Assembly: GCF_019192735.1 (NCBI RefSeq)
Contig: NZ_JAHTKP010000004.1
Coordinates: 1-64,000, forward strand
Source of the DNA: Kitasatospora aureofaciens
GTDB taxonomy: Bacteria; Actinomycetota; Actinomycetes; Streptomycetales; Streptomycetaceae
DNA length: 64,000 nt
Direction of reading: 5' to 3'
Below the pieces are notes generated by a model. The model was not told the DNA's origin, did not search any database, and saw only the letters and a list, made by a program, of their open reading frames with translations. Position 1 is the stretch's first letter; each line of letters opens with the position of its first letter. Positions 27,203 to 35,463 of the stretch are shown here, one piece after another. Made by a program: the position numbers and the translations under genes.

Positions 27203-28162
27203 ATGGTTGATTTCTATGCTCCGACCACTCCCTACGACCATGGATTCCTCGACACCGGAGACGGCAACCGCATCTACTACGAACAGCTCGGCAACCCTGA
27301 AGGCAAGCCCGCCCTGAACGTCCACGGCGGCCCGGGGTCGGGCACGCCGCAGCGGCCGACGAGGGCCTGGGACCCCGAGCGCTACCGCGTCATCCGCTTC
27401 GACCAGCGCAACTGCGGGCGCAGCACCCCGCACGCCAGCGACCCGGCGGCGGACATGAGCCTGAACACCACGCAGCACCTGATCGACGACATGGAACGGC
27501 TGCGCGAGCACCTCGGCATCGAGCGGTGGTTGCTGAACGGCGCATCCTGGGGCTCGACGCTCGTCCTGGCCTATGCGCAGCAACACCCCGAGCGGGTCAG
27601 CGAGATGGTCATCCCGGCGGTGACGACGACCCGTCCTTCCGAGACCTACTGGCTTTACCGGGGTGCCGGGCGGTTCTACCCCGAGGCGTGGGACCGGTTC
27701 CGCGACGGCGTCCCCGCGGACGAGCGGGACGGCGACCTGCTCGCGGCCTACGCGCGGCTGATGGAGAACCCCGACCGGGCGATCCGGGAGAAGGCCGCAG
27801 CCGACTGGCTCGCCTGGGAGGACGCGGTCATCTCGAACGAGCCCAACGGCGTGCCCGGCATGTACAGCGATCGCGAGGTCGACGAGCAGATCGCGTTCGT
27901 ACGGATCTGCGCCCACTTCTTCAGCAACGGCGCGTGGCTGGAGGAGGACCAACTGCTGCGCAACGCCCACAAACTGGCCGGCATCCCGGCCGTGCTGGTC
28001 CACGGCCGACACGACATGGGCAGCCCGGTACAGACGGCGTGGGAGCTGGCGAAGGCGTGGCCGGACGCGCGGCTCCACATCATCGAGGACTCCGGGCACG
28101 CCGGGAGCGAAGCGATGGGGCAGGTGATCCGGGAGGCCATCGAGGAGTTCAAGGACCGGTGA
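27203..28162 (+). CDS. pip: Proline iminopeptidase, alpha/beta hydrolase
   Basis: The protein has 319 residues from the ATG at 27203, just before MVDFYAPTTPYDHGFLDTGD. HGGPGSGTP forms the oxyanion-hole segment, FDQRNCGRSTPH follows, and the nucleophile Ser lies in NGASWGSTLVLAY (normally GGSWGS; one Gly is Ala here). VHGRHDMGSP and HIIEDSGHAG supply Asp and His. The enzyme removes N-terminal proline from peptides; S33 enzymes in clusters can also process peptides or mediate self-resistance. A link to the peptide gene 1.4 kb upstream is possible but unproved. Confidence 0.85.
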   Translation: MVDFYAPTTPYDHGFLDTGDGNRIYYEQLGNPEGKPALNVHGGPGSGTPQRPTRAWDPERYRVIRFDQRNCGRSTPHASDPAADMSLNTTQHLIDDMERLREHLGIERWLLNGASWGSTLVLAYAQQHPERVSEMVIPAVTTTRPSETYWLYRGAGRFYPEAWDRFRDGVPADERDGDLLAAYARLMENPDRAIREKAAADWLAWEDAVISNEPNGVPGMYSDREVDEQIAFVRICAHFFSNGAWLEEDQLLRNAHKLAGIPAVLVHGRHDMGSPVQTAWELAKAWPDARLHIIEDSGHAGSEAMGQVIREAIEEFKDR

Positions 28163-28214
28163 TCCGTACAGGACGACGACCGAGCCGTACAAGGGCCGGG
28201 TGCCGGGCGGGGTG

Positions 28215-28316
28215 TTAGAGGGTGCGGGCGAGGTCGACGAAGGCCTGCCAGGCGGTGGGGGAGAAGGTGAGGTGGGGGCCGGCCTTGTCCTTGGAGTCGC
28301 GGACGAGGACGGCACC
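28215..28316 (-). pseudogene. DUF397 C-terminal remnant
   Basis: The last 33 codons read GAVLVRDSKDKAGPHLTFSP, then TAWQAFVDLARTL, the C-terminal half of a DUF397 protein. The preceding in-frame sequence is a Glu/Gly-rich low-complexity stretch and lacks the W-x-KSS-x-S start of the family. DUF397 proteins are small partners of WhiJ-type regulators such as the one at 24648. Confidence 0.6.
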
Positions 28317-28551
28317 GTCCTCCCCTTCACCCTCCTCCTCGCCCTCCTCGCCTGGGCCTACCCCATCGCCCACCACCACCGGCCACCACCGCCACCCGCC
28401 TGCGGCTACTGGCGATACATGGCACAGACCGACGAAGACTGTCACCATGATCTCTTCGTAGGCGGCAATATCCCGCTGGTGGCGCGACCTTCGCGGGTTC
28501 GCTTTTCAGCAGGTCACGGGCTTGTGGGTGGCGCCCCCGGTAGGCGCGCAG

Positions 28552-28725
28552 TCAGTGTTTGAAGGCGTCCTTGATCTTCGCCCCGGCCTGCTTGGTGTTG
28601 CCCTTCACCTGGTCACCTCGGCCCTCGGCCTGGAGACGTCGGCTGCCGGTGACGCGACCGACCTTCTTCTTGGCTCCACCCTTGACCGCTTCTGCCTTGT
28701 GCGCGATCTTCTCGGCGATACCCAT
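28552..28725 (-). CDS. CsbD-family stress protein
   Basis: A 57-residue protein from the ATG at 28725 with GGCTCACC just upstream. MGIAEKIAHKAEAVKGGAKK and the lysine-rich, helical remainder (QVKGNTKQAGAKIKDAF) match CsbD, a small hydrophilic protein induced by general stress in Bacillus and actinomycetes. Its biochemical role is unknown. It heads leftward at the edge of a group of small membrane and stress genes. Confidence 0.85.
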   Translation of the reverse strand: MGIAEKIAHKAEAVKGGAKKKVGRVTGSRRLQAEGRGDQVKGNTKQAGAKIKDAFKH

Positions 28726-28794
28726 GGTGAGCCGCCTTTCGTCAGTCGAATGCCGGAGCGGGCCGGTCGGCGGCCTGCGCGAGATGGTGGCGGC

Positions 28795-29241
28795 CTACCG
28801 ATGAGCGCCCCGGCGCCCGAAGAGGTGGACTCTCCGGTGGTGGCCGTCGTCCGCCTGCTGGTGGCGGTCGTCATGGGGTGAGCTGTTCTCCCGCGCGTTC
28901 GCCGTGTCGGTGCGGGCGGCGTCGCGCTGGTCGATCAGGTCGTCTCGTTCCTGGACGGCAGCAGCCGTCTCGTGTCGGGACTTCTTGAGTTGACCGCGCC
29001 TGGCGTGACCGCGGTGAGCAGTGCGGCGTGCACCGCCCAGGAGGAGGCTCAGCCCGAGAAGGCCAACGGCGCCGACCACGATGCCGTAGAGGAACAGCGT
29101 GCCGGTAGAGCCGGTCACGTGGTAGCCGAATACCGCGAACTCGTGCCCGAGTGCGTGGGCGCTGCCGGCGTTGCTGAGGACGCCAGCGACACCGACGATG
29201 ACCGCAGCTGCTAGGACGATGAGCCCGATGATGACGAACAT
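28795..29241 (-). CDS. Two-helix membrane protein with charged tail
   Basis: The protein has 148 residues. Helix 1 (MFVIIGLIVLAAAVIVGVAG) and helix 2 (FLYGIVVGAVGLLGLSLLLG) are followed by a basic linker and a helical, charged cytosolic tail rich in Arg, Asp and His. A strong GGAGG site precedes the ATG at 29241. This architecture recurs in stress-related clusters of Streptomyces; no named function is known to me. It lies 39 bp after the DUF6131 gene on the same strand, so they are probably co-transcribed. Confidence 0.75.
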   Translation of the reverse strand: MFVIIGLIVLAAAVIVGVAGVLSNAGSAHALGHEFAVFGYHVTGSTGTLFLYGIVVGAVGLLGLSLLLGGARRTAHRGHARRGQLKKSRHETAAAVQERDDLIDQRDAARTDTANARENSSPHDDRHQQADDGHHRRVHLFGRRGAHR

Positions 29242-29280
29242 GACGTCCTCCGGGTATCTACCGCGTACGCGCCGAACGCC

Positions 29281-29436
29281 CTACCAGTAGTGCCGCCGTC
29301 CGCCGACCGCGTGCCCCACGGACCCCAGTAGCAAAAGGATCAGTCCGATCACGGCCACGACGATCCCGATGGTCCACAGGATGGCGATCTTGGCGACGAA
29401 CCCAACGACGAGCAGAATCACTCCGAGAACAATCAT
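29281..29436 (-). CDS. DUF6131-family small membrane protein
   Basis: A 51-residue protein starting MIVLGVILLVVGFVAKIAIL and ending AVGGRRHYW. It is two short hydrophobic helices with a basic, aromatic C-terminus, which matches my recollection of DUF6131. The ATG at 29436 has GGAGGTCGCG upstream. A related segment forms the first half of the protein at 33661. Confidence 0.8.
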   Translation of the reverse strand: MIVLGVILLVVGFVAKIAILWTIGIVVAVIGLILLLLGSVGHAVGGRRHYW

Positions 29437-29792
29437 CGCGACCTCCAGGCTCGCAAGACCCCCTCAAGGTGACTTGATTCCCGCTGGTCACGCGGCCAAA
29501 CAAGTCGCGATCGGGCCCCGGAACCGGAGCCGTCGACCGGGGCTGCCCGCTCCCGAACGGAAGCGGTCGGCGGCTCACAAGGCTTCGAGGGGATGGCACC
29601 GACCCGGACAGGCGGCGCGCGCCCGGCCGGGCTGACCCGCCCGCTCGAGGCCATCCGCGCAGCCCCGATTTTGTCCACCCATACGCACCCGCCGTTCCCG
29701 CTCGGCCGGTCCCCACCGGGCGGCCGGCGGTGAGACCATGAAAGAGCGGCGACCGTGCCGCCGACCATCACACCTCCGAACGAGGGATGATC
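29437..29792. other. Intergenic region between divergent small membrane genes
   Basis: No reading frame here has convincing codon use. It must hold the divergent promoters of the DUF6131 gene and the YqaE-type gene. I see no clear hairpin or repeat. Confidence 0.5.
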
Positions 29793-29954
29793 ATGGTCAA
29801 GGTCCTTTTGGTGCTGTTGTGCCTGGTCCTGCCGTTCCTGGCAGTACTGATCAAGGACGGGCCGAGTATCAAGGTGCTCTGGGCCTTCCTCCTTCAGTTG
29901 TGCGGCCACGTGCCCGGAGTCATCTACGGCATCTACCAGGTGATCAAGGACTGA
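29793..29954 (+). CDS. YqaE/Pmp3-family membrane protein
   Basis: A 53-residue protein. The ATG at 29793 is chosen because GAGGG lies 6 bases upstream; the ATG at 29787 would overlap that site. MVKVLLVLLCLVLPFLAVLI and LQLCGHVPGVIYGIYQVIKD are the two helices of the Pmp3/YqaE family, which limits membrane hyperpolarisation under salt stress in yeast and plants. It precedes the YihY gene by 39 bp. Confidence 0.85.
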   Translation: MVKVLLVLLCLVLPFLAVLIKDGPSIKVLWAFLLQLCGHVPGVIYGIYQVIKD

Positions 29955-29993
29955 GACCCCGAAACACGCACCCCACACGCCGGGTTGGCACCC

Positions 29994-31025
29994 ATGTCAC
30001 GACACGACAACGAACACCGGCACAGCAGCACGGCCGACGAGACCAGGCCCGCCACAGGTGGAGCCGGTCCCACTGAGAGCCCGACCGATCTGCCCAAGGG
30101 GTCGTGGTGGGGCGTTCTGAAACGCACCACCAAGCAGTTCAAGGCCGACAGCCTCAGCGACGCGGCAGCCGCGCTCACCTACTACGGCCTGCTGGCGATC
30201 TTCCCCGCCCTGCTCGCCCTGGTGTCGATCCTGGGACTGGTCGGCAGCTCGGCCACCAAGCCGCTGCTCGACCACCTTCGCGACCTCGGCCCCGGATCCG
30301 TCCGCCAGATCCTCACCACCGTGGTGCAGCAACTTCAGGCCGACCAGGGCAGGGCTGGCTTCGCGCTGGCCATCGGGATCGTCCTGGCCCTATGGTCCGC
30401 CTCCGGCTACATCGCGGCCTTCATGCGCGCCGCCAACAACGTCTACGGCATCGACGAAGGCCGCCCGCTCTGGAAGACCCTGCCCGCACGACTGGCCCTG
30501 ACCGTCGTGTTCGTCGTGCTCCTCGCGCTGACCGCCACCGGCGTCGTCTTCACCGGCACACTGGCCACCGGGACAGGGAAGATCCTCGGAGTCAGCGAGA
30601 ACGCCGTGCAGGTATGGGACATCGCCAAATGGCCCGTCCTGATCGTCATCGTCATCGCGATGGTCACCCTGCTCTACTGGGCCGCTCCCAACGCCAAACG
30701 GCCCAAGCTGCGCTGGATCCTGCCCGGGAGCCTGGTCGCCGTAGCCCTGTGGATCATCGCATCCGGCGTGTTCGCCTTCTACGTCGCCAACTTCAGCAGC
30801 CTCAACAGCACCTACGGCAGCATCGGAGTCGTAATCCTCTTCCTCCTGTGGCTCTGGGTCTCCAACCTCGCGATCCTGCTGGGCCTGGAGTTCAACTTCG
30901 AGCTGGAACGCGGACGAGCCATCCAAGCCGGCCACCCACCCGAGGAAGAACCCCACCCCGAACCCCGCGACACCCCCAAAACACCACCCGACCCCCCACA
31001 AGACCACGACAGACCCGGCCACTGA
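29994..31025 (+). CDS. YihY/BrkB-family inner-membrane protein
   Basis: The protein has 343 residues from the ATG at 29994. A hydrophilic N-terminus of about 50 residues is followed by ADSLSDAAAALTYYGLLAIF, a family hallmark, and about six membrane helices, with LYWAAPNAKRPKLRWILPGS and STYGSIGVVILFLLWLWV near the end. The tail is Pro/Glu-rich. YihY proteins are once-misnamed 'RNase BN' membrane proteins, possibly transporters. It is probably co-transcribed with the YqaE-type gene. Confidence 0.85.
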   Translation: MSRHDNEHRHSSTADETRPATGGAGPTESPTDLPKGSWWGVLKRTTKQFKADSLSDAAAALTYYGLLAIFPALLALVSILGLVGSSATKPLLDHLRDLGPGSVRQILTTVVQQLQADQGRAGFALAIGIVLALWSASGYIAAFMRAANNVYGIDEGRPLWKTLPARLALTVVFVVLLALTATGVVFTGTLATGTGKILGVSENAVQVWDIAKWPVLIVIVIAMVTLLYWAAPNAKRPKLRWILPGSLVAVALWIIASGVFAFYVANFSSLNSTYGSIGVVILFLLWLWVSNLAILLGLEFNFELERGRAIQAGHPPEEEPHPEPRDTPKTPPDPPQDHDRPGH

Positions 31026-31070
31026 CTCCTGCGCCTGCCGCCCCATCAAGCGGCGCACCGGCCGACTGCG

Positions 31071-31168
31071 CGCCGTCTCGACCTCGCCCAGGTTCCGCAC
31101 GATCAGACCGCAGGCATCCGACCGAAGCGCCAGGCCGCGGAGCAGCGATCACCCGCCCCGCCCCAAGG
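31071..31168 (+). repeat. Direct repeat copy A (~100 bp)
   Basis: The segment matches 34682-34780 over about 100 bases at roughly 85 per cent by eye, with one single-base indel near the end. Both copies contain CGAAGCGCCAGGCCGCGGA. One plus-strand frame is conserved at the protein level (RPKRQAAEQRSP against RPKRQAADQRSP), suggesting relics of a duplicated coding segment. Copy A follows the YihY gene. Confidence 0.7.
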
Positions 31169-31375
31169 CTCAGCACATCCGGTAACGCTCGAAGCCACCC
31201 CGGAGGCGGCCGAGATCGCCGACGCCATCCGTCACCCTCTGCCGACCTCGGCTCCCCCGGTACCTGGCCGTTCGGGTGACAGCCGTGCCGGGTCGTGCAG
31301 TACCGCATGGCCCGCACCGCCGCGACGCGCGAGGATCGCAGTGACATTTCCCCGAGGTGAGGAGCTGACGTTCCA

Positions 31376-31648
31376 TTGGAGCGTACGAGCCAAGGACCGC
31401 ACCGAGGTCACATTCGTCCTGTCCGTCGGCCACCCGGCCGTGGGGCAGTCAGCATGGTAGGCGACGTCAACGACTGCCAGCCCAGCGCCCACCCGCTGAC
31501 CGAGCGCCCCGACGGCACCCACGCCGTCAAGATCACCCTGCCAGTCGGCCAGTGCCACGGCTTGCGTTACCCCGCCCACGACGACCACCGGCTCGACGAG
31601 GACAGCGCGGACGCCCAAGACGGCCGCGACAGCCGCCTGGACACCTGA
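31376..31648 (+). pseudogene. Frameshifted isoamylase early-set (glycogen-binding-like) protein
   Basis: One frame starts at a TTG (31376) with MERT and, after a break, gives GAVSMVGDVNDCQPSAHPLT and ERPDGTHAVKITLPVGQ to the stop. Between them another frame encodes KDRTEVTFVLSVGHPA. Joined, this is the small isoamylase N-terminal/E-set family of actinobacteria (consensus VTFVL...VSVVGDFNDWQPGAHPL). Two frame changes and loss of the Trp in NDW show decay. Sequencing error is the alternative. Confidence 0.6.
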
Positions 31649-31700
31649 CCGCCCGGCGCAACGCACAGCCCCGCACCCTATCCAGAGAAGAGACACCTCC

Positions 31701-32048
31701 GTGACCGACATGTGGAGCTACAACCCCGAGTCGCACTACACGCCCGGCGTGAGTCTGGTCGGCTTCAAGGTCGAGGCGACCGACGGCCATATCGGCAAGG
31801 TCGACGAGGCCACCGAGGAGGTCGGCTCCGCCTACCTCGTGGTCAACACCGGCCCGTGGATCTTCGGCAAGCACGTCCTGCTGCCCGCCGGCACCGTCGT
31901 GCGCGTCGACATGAAGGAAGAGAAGATCAACGTCAACCGAACCAAGGAGCAGATCAAGCACGCACCCGAGTACGACCAGGACAAGCACCGCGGGGACAGC
32001 GGCTACCGCGACCAGGTCGCCCAGTACTACGGCCGCGACCACAACTGA
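31701..32048 (+). CDS. PRC-barrel domain protein
   Basis: The protein has 115 residues from a GTG at 31701. GVSLVGFKVEATDGHIGKVD and SAYLVVNTGPWIFGKHVLLP form the small beta-barrel also found in RimM and photosynthetic reaction centre H. The C-terminal third (KHAPEYDQDKHRGDSGYRDQ) is charged and disordered. Such proteins are common in actinomycete stress gene groups; their ligand is unknown. A second PRC-barrel gene lies at 34913. Confidence 0.8.
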   Translation: MTDMWSYNPESHYTPGVSLVGFKVEATDGHIGKVDEATEEVGSAYLVVNTGPWIFGKHVLLPAGTVVRVDMKEEKINVNRTKEQIKHAPEYDQDKHRGDSGYRDQVAQYYGRDHN

Positions 32049-32461
32049 TCCACCCGGCTGCGGCTCCCGACGTGCGCGGGAGGCGCAGGTCTGTGCAGGG
32101 TGGCAGCTGGCCAGTACCTACCGGGCGTGGGCCTGGCCCGTGACCAGGAGATGGCCAAGGGCCTCGCTCCGGATGCCGGCGATGATCCGCTCACGAATGG
32201 GCGTCCACCCTCATCGCACGCGGCGCACGGCCAGGGGGGACCGTGCGCCACGTCACTGCCGTGGCGGCAAGTGTGTGCCTTCTCCGCGCGTGCCACGGTA
32301 AGCGGAGCGTCCGGTCAGTCCGGCGCTGGAGTGCCGGCTGGGCGTGAGCTGGCACGGGCGCGAGTACTGGATCACCTGCCGCCGGGCGCCCTCAGCACCC
32401 GATACCCCCCCCACGCCTTGACCATCTCGCGGTACGTGCCCGCAAAGAAAGCCGGTGCTGC
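32049..32461. other. Gene-free stretch downstream of the desaturase gene
   Basis: No frame has consistent codon use. A complement frame at about 32120-32296 contains THCRHG-like and CAACDEGG pairs that might be a zinc-ribbon relic, but support is weak. A run of eight C residues lies near 32405. Confidence 0.4.
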
Positions 32462-33457
32462 TCAGCGTCGCCGGGCGTCCAGGCGGGCGGCGACGGGCCA
32501 GCGCACGTCGGTGATCCAGCCGACGCGCTCCAGCAAACGGATGGCGGCGGCGGAGGGGTCGATCTGACGGCGGTCGACGCCGTGGCGCGCGCAGGTGGGA
32601 TCCGCGTGGTGCGTGTTGTGCCAGCTCTCCCCGAAGGACAGCAGGGCAAGGGGCCACAGGTTGGTCGCGCGGTCGTAGCGGCGGGTGCGAAACGGCCGGT
32701 TCCCGATCAGGTGGCACAGAGAGTTGACGCTCCACGTCACGTGCTGGAGGAGCGCGACCCGCACCAGCCCGCCCCACAGCAGGGCGGTCAGCGCGTCGTG
32801 CAGGGTGGTGCCGATCACCCAGCCCGCGCCGAAGGGCAGCGCGAGCGAGAGTACACAGAGCGCGGGAAAGGCACGCGAGACGGCGCGCATGCGCCGGTCC
32901 GCGAGCAGATCGGGGGCGTAGCGTTCCGCTGCGGTGACTGTGCCGGCGAACAGCCAGCCCACGTGGGCGTGGGCCAGGCCGCGCAGCTGGCCGCGCAGGC
33001 TGGTGCCGTAGCGAAACGGCGAGTGCGGGTCCCCGGGGCGGTCGGTGAACGCGTGGTGGCGGCGGTGGGTGGCCACCCACGCGATCACATTCCCTTGGAA
33101 GCTCATCGACCCCGCCACCGCCAGCATCACACCCAGGCCAGGGCGGGGGGTGAAGCCGTGATGGGTCAGGCCACGATGGAAGCCCACCGTCACGCCCAGT
33201 CCGGTGACGACGTACAGCACCAGGGCGAGCATCACGTCCACCGGTCCGATCAGGCGTCCCCACAGCACCCATCCCGCCAGGGCCAGCGCCAGGAACGGGA
33301 ATGCCACGATCACCGCGACCGGCGTCAACTGCCACCTCGGCGCCCTCGTCCCGGCCGCCTGCTCATCCCGGGGGAAGGGTGACGTTCCGTCGTAGACGTA
33401 GGGCACCTGAGCCGCCGAGGGCTCTGAAGAGGCCCCGGTCCGCTTCGAAGTGGCCAT
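32462..33457 (-). CDS. Membrane fatty-acid (acyl-CoA/acyl-lipid) desaturase
   Basis: The protein has 331 residues from the ATG at 33457. Paired hydrophobic segments surround the three histidine boxes that bind the di-iron centre: HRGLTHH, HRRHH and HNTHH. GFHRGLTHHGFTPRPGLGVM and SFQGNVIAWVATHRRHHAFT place it in the delta-9 desaturase branch. It introduces a cis double bond into acyl chains using O2 and electrons from ferredoxin or cytochrome b5-like donors. Membrane fluidity control fits the stress-gene surroundings. Confidence 0.9.
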   Translation of the reverse strand: MATSKRTGASSEPSAAQVPYVYDGTSPFPRDEQAAGTRAPRWQLTPVAVIVAFPFLALALAGWVLWGRLIGPVDVMLALVLYVVTGLGVTVGFHRGLTHHGFTPRPGLGVMLAVAGSMSFQGNVIAWVATHRRHHAFTDRPGDPHSPFRYGTSLRGQLRGLAHAHVGWLFAGTVTAAERYAPDLLADRRMRAVSRAFPALCVLSLALPFGAGWVIGTTLHDALTALLWGGLVRVALLQHVTWSVNSLCHLIGNRPFRTRRYDRATNLWPLALLSFGESWHNTHHADPTCARHGVDRRQIDPSAAAIRLLERVGWITDVRWPVAARLDARRR

Positions 33458-33660
33458 CGTGGGCTCCTCGCCGTCTCGTCCATAGCACGGCCGGCGCGCA
33501 GGCCGAACTCCGGGTGACACGCCTCTTTCTCCACGGTAGGCGGCATGCCGCCGAGAGCGGCGCCCGCTGAACGCCCACGTGCGCGAGGTCCACCCGTTTG
33601 CCCCCCGCGGCCAGGCGGATCACAGTGAGGGCAGAAGTCCTCGCGCGACCCCAGGTCACC

Positions 33661-33909
33661 GTGATCGTCCTCGCAGTGGTTCCGCTCGCCGTCGGGTTCG
33701 TCGCCACGATCGCCATCCGGTGGGCCATATGGATCATCCTGGCCGTCATCGGACTGGTCCTGGTGCTGCTGGTGTCCATCGGCGCCGTCGTCCACGGACT
33801 GCTGTTTCTGCTCGCCATCGGTGTTCTTCTCCTCATCGCCGACGTGGTGTTCCTCGCCGTGCGCTCGGCCCGGCGCCGCCCAGGCCCGCGCCCGCTCCGC
33901 CGACGGTGA
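33661..33909 (+). CDS. Three/four-helix small membrane protein, DUF6131-like fusion
   Basis: The protein has 82 residues from a GTG at 33661; upstream in-frame GTG codons (33625) are possible. The first half (VIVLAVVPLAVGFVATIAIR) resembles the DUF6131 protein at 29281. The second half (VHGLLFLLAIGVLLLIADVV, FLAVRS) closely matches the whole 54-residue protein at 35299. It therefore looks like a fusion of the two small families. Function unknown. Confidence 0.65.
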   Translation: MIVLAVVPLAVGFVATIAIRWAIWIILAVIGLVLVLLVSIGAVVHGLLFLLAIGVLLLIADVVFLAVRSARRRPGPRPLRRR

Positions 33910-34139
33910 CGGTGACGGGCCGTCTCCCAGCCGTGATCGCCGATCACGTCGCTGAAGGACTCACGGCCCGGGAGGAGATGACGCTGAGGGCCGACCATCC
34001 CTGCACGGGACGCCACCGCCCGTGCGACGGCGACCGGCCACGGGACAGCCGTGCCTGAGCCGATACCGGCGAGTTGAGCCGGCGTGCCGATCCTGCCGAC
34101 GGCCGCGGGTAGGCCGCAAGCCGAAACGGAAGTGAAGAG

Positions 34140-34649
34140 ATGCACAGCCCAGAGACACCCGAGCCGAGCGAGGGCGGCCTGTCCACCGAGGACTTGGCCG
34201 GCGCCCGACAGGACACCGGCGAACAGGCTCAGGACCGTTGGGCGGATTCGCCACCGGCGTTCCCCGGGGAAGCCACCACCACCGAGCGAGAGGGCAGCGG
34301 GCAGGAGGCCGTGGCGGAAGACCGGGAGAAAGGCGACGCACACACATCCGAGCCCGCCGAAGACCCGGAAGCGGCCGAGGAGAGCGAACCCCTGCTGGGG
34401 GCGGACCAGGAGGAGTTCCGCTCCCGGTGGCAGAAGGTTCAGAGCGAGTTCGTCGACGACCCGCGAAACGCCGTGCAGGCGGCCGACACCCTGGTCGCCG
34501 AAGCGATGCAGGCACTCGCCACCACCTTCGCCGCACACAAGCAGGAGCTTGAGGGCCAGTGGCACCGCGGCGACGAGGTACCGACCGAGGAACTGCGCAT
34601 CGCACTGCGGCGCTACCGCTCGTTCTTCAACCGCCTGCTCAACACCTGA
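34140..34649 (+). CDS. Hypothetical acidic protein with helical C-terminus
   Basis: The protein has 169 residues. The first ~95 are acidic and disordered (Glu, Ser, Thr, Pro). The rest, from FRSRWQKVQSEFVDDPRNAV and QAADTLVAEAMQALATTFAA to the end, is helical and better conserved in type; I recall similar unnamed proteins in Streptomyces stress clusters. AGTGAAGAGATG gives an adequate ribosome-binding site. No domain name can be supported. Confidence 0.7.
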   Translation: MHSPETPEPSEGGLSTEDLAGARQDTGEQAQDRWADSPPAFPGEATTTEREGSGQEAVAEDREKGDAHTSEPAEDPEAAEESEPLLGADQEEFRSRWQKVQSEFVDDPRNAVQAADTLVAEAMQALATTFAAHKQELEGQWHRGDEVPTEELRIALRRYRSFFNRLLNT

Positions 34650-34681
34650 GCAGTGCAGCAAAGACACGCCGCACGGCCGCG

Positions 34682-34780
34682 CGCCACCTCGACCTCACCC
34701 AGATTCCGCACGAGCAGACCACAGACATCCGGCCGAAGCGCCAGGCCGCGGACCAGCGATCACCCCACCCTGCCCCAAGG
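34682..34780 (+). repeat. Direct repeat copy B (~100 bp)
   Basis: This is the second copy of the repeat at 31071-31168, about 3.6 kb away in the same orientation. It follows the hypothetical gene at 34140 and precedes a PRC-barrel gene. The translated frame HLDLTQIPHEQTTDIRPKRQ parallels the frame in copy A. Confidence 0.7.
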
Positions 34781-34912
34781 CAGGGATCGCAGCCGGCTCC
34801 GCTGATCACAGACCGTAACCCCGCGACCGCTGGTGAAGGCAGGCGAGCGGGAGCAGGCTGGGAAGTGCACCAGTAATCTGCCCGGGCCGGCGACCACAGC
34901 AAGGGGACGACG

Positions 34913-35269
34913 GTGATCCAGATCGAAGACATTCGCGAATGGCGTACTCACGACGTCGTCGACGCCGAGGGACACAAGATCGGCACGCTGGAGGCGATCT
35001 ACGTCGACACCAGTACCGACGAGCCGGCCATGGCCACCATCCAGGTCGGCCTGCCCACCCGCCACCGACTGGTCTTCGTCCCCCTCGAAGGCGCCTCGGT
35101 CGGGCCCGGGTACGTGAAAGTGGCCTACGCCAAGGCACTGGTGAAGGACTGCCCCGCGATCGGGACCGACGACATCCTGCCTGCGGGGGACGAGGAGGCC
35201 GTCTTCCAGCACTACGGCCTGCCCTACCAGAGCGGCGCCGCAGGCGAGCGCCAGCTCGCCCGCCGCTGA
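34913..35269 (+). CDS. PRC-barrel domain protein
   Basis: The protein has 118 residues from a GTG with AAGGGGACGACG upstream. IREWRTHDVVDAEGHKIGTL, EAIYVDTSTDEPAMATIQVG and RLVFVPLEGASVGPGYVKVA outline the barrel. The C-terminal segment EEAVFQHYGLPYQ is typical of this Streptomyces subfamily. It lies 29 bp before a small membrane protein gene and may share its transcript. Confidence 0.85.
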   Translation: MIQIEDIREWRTHDVVDAEGHKIGTLEAIYVDTSTDEPAMATIQVGLPTRHRLVFVPLEGASVGPGYVKVAYAKALVKDCPAIGTDDILPAGDEEAVFQHYGLPYQSGAAGERQLARR

Positions 35270-35298
35270 GCGCCGTCGATCGATGACGGAGGCATGTG

Positions 35299-35463
35299 AT
35301 GGTTCTCTTCCTCGTGGTCGTCATCGTGGCGATCGTGCTGGGCGTCGTCGGCATCCTGGTGCACGGACTGTTCTACCTGATCGCCGTCGCCGTCCTCCTC
35401 CTCGTCGCCGACGTGGTGTTCCTGGCCGTGCGCTCGATCAGGAACCGGCGATCCCTGCGCTGA
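35299..35463 (+). CDS. 54-residue membrane protein
   Basis: The ATG at 35299 has GGAGG about 7 bases upstream. Nearly the whole chain is hydrophobic: MVLFLVVVIVAIVLGVVGIL, then VHGLFYLIAVAVLLLVADVV, ending in a basic tail. It is homologous to the second half of the protein at 33661. Function unknown. Confidence 0.7.
   Translation: MVLFLVVVIVAIVLGVVGILVHGLFYLIAVAVLLLVADVVFLAVRSIRNRRSLR

Noticed and set aside
32027..32296. Complement frame with CRHG...CAAC pairs resembling a zinc ribbon
   Set aside because: Spacing is not that of a known zinc ribbon and codon bias is poor.
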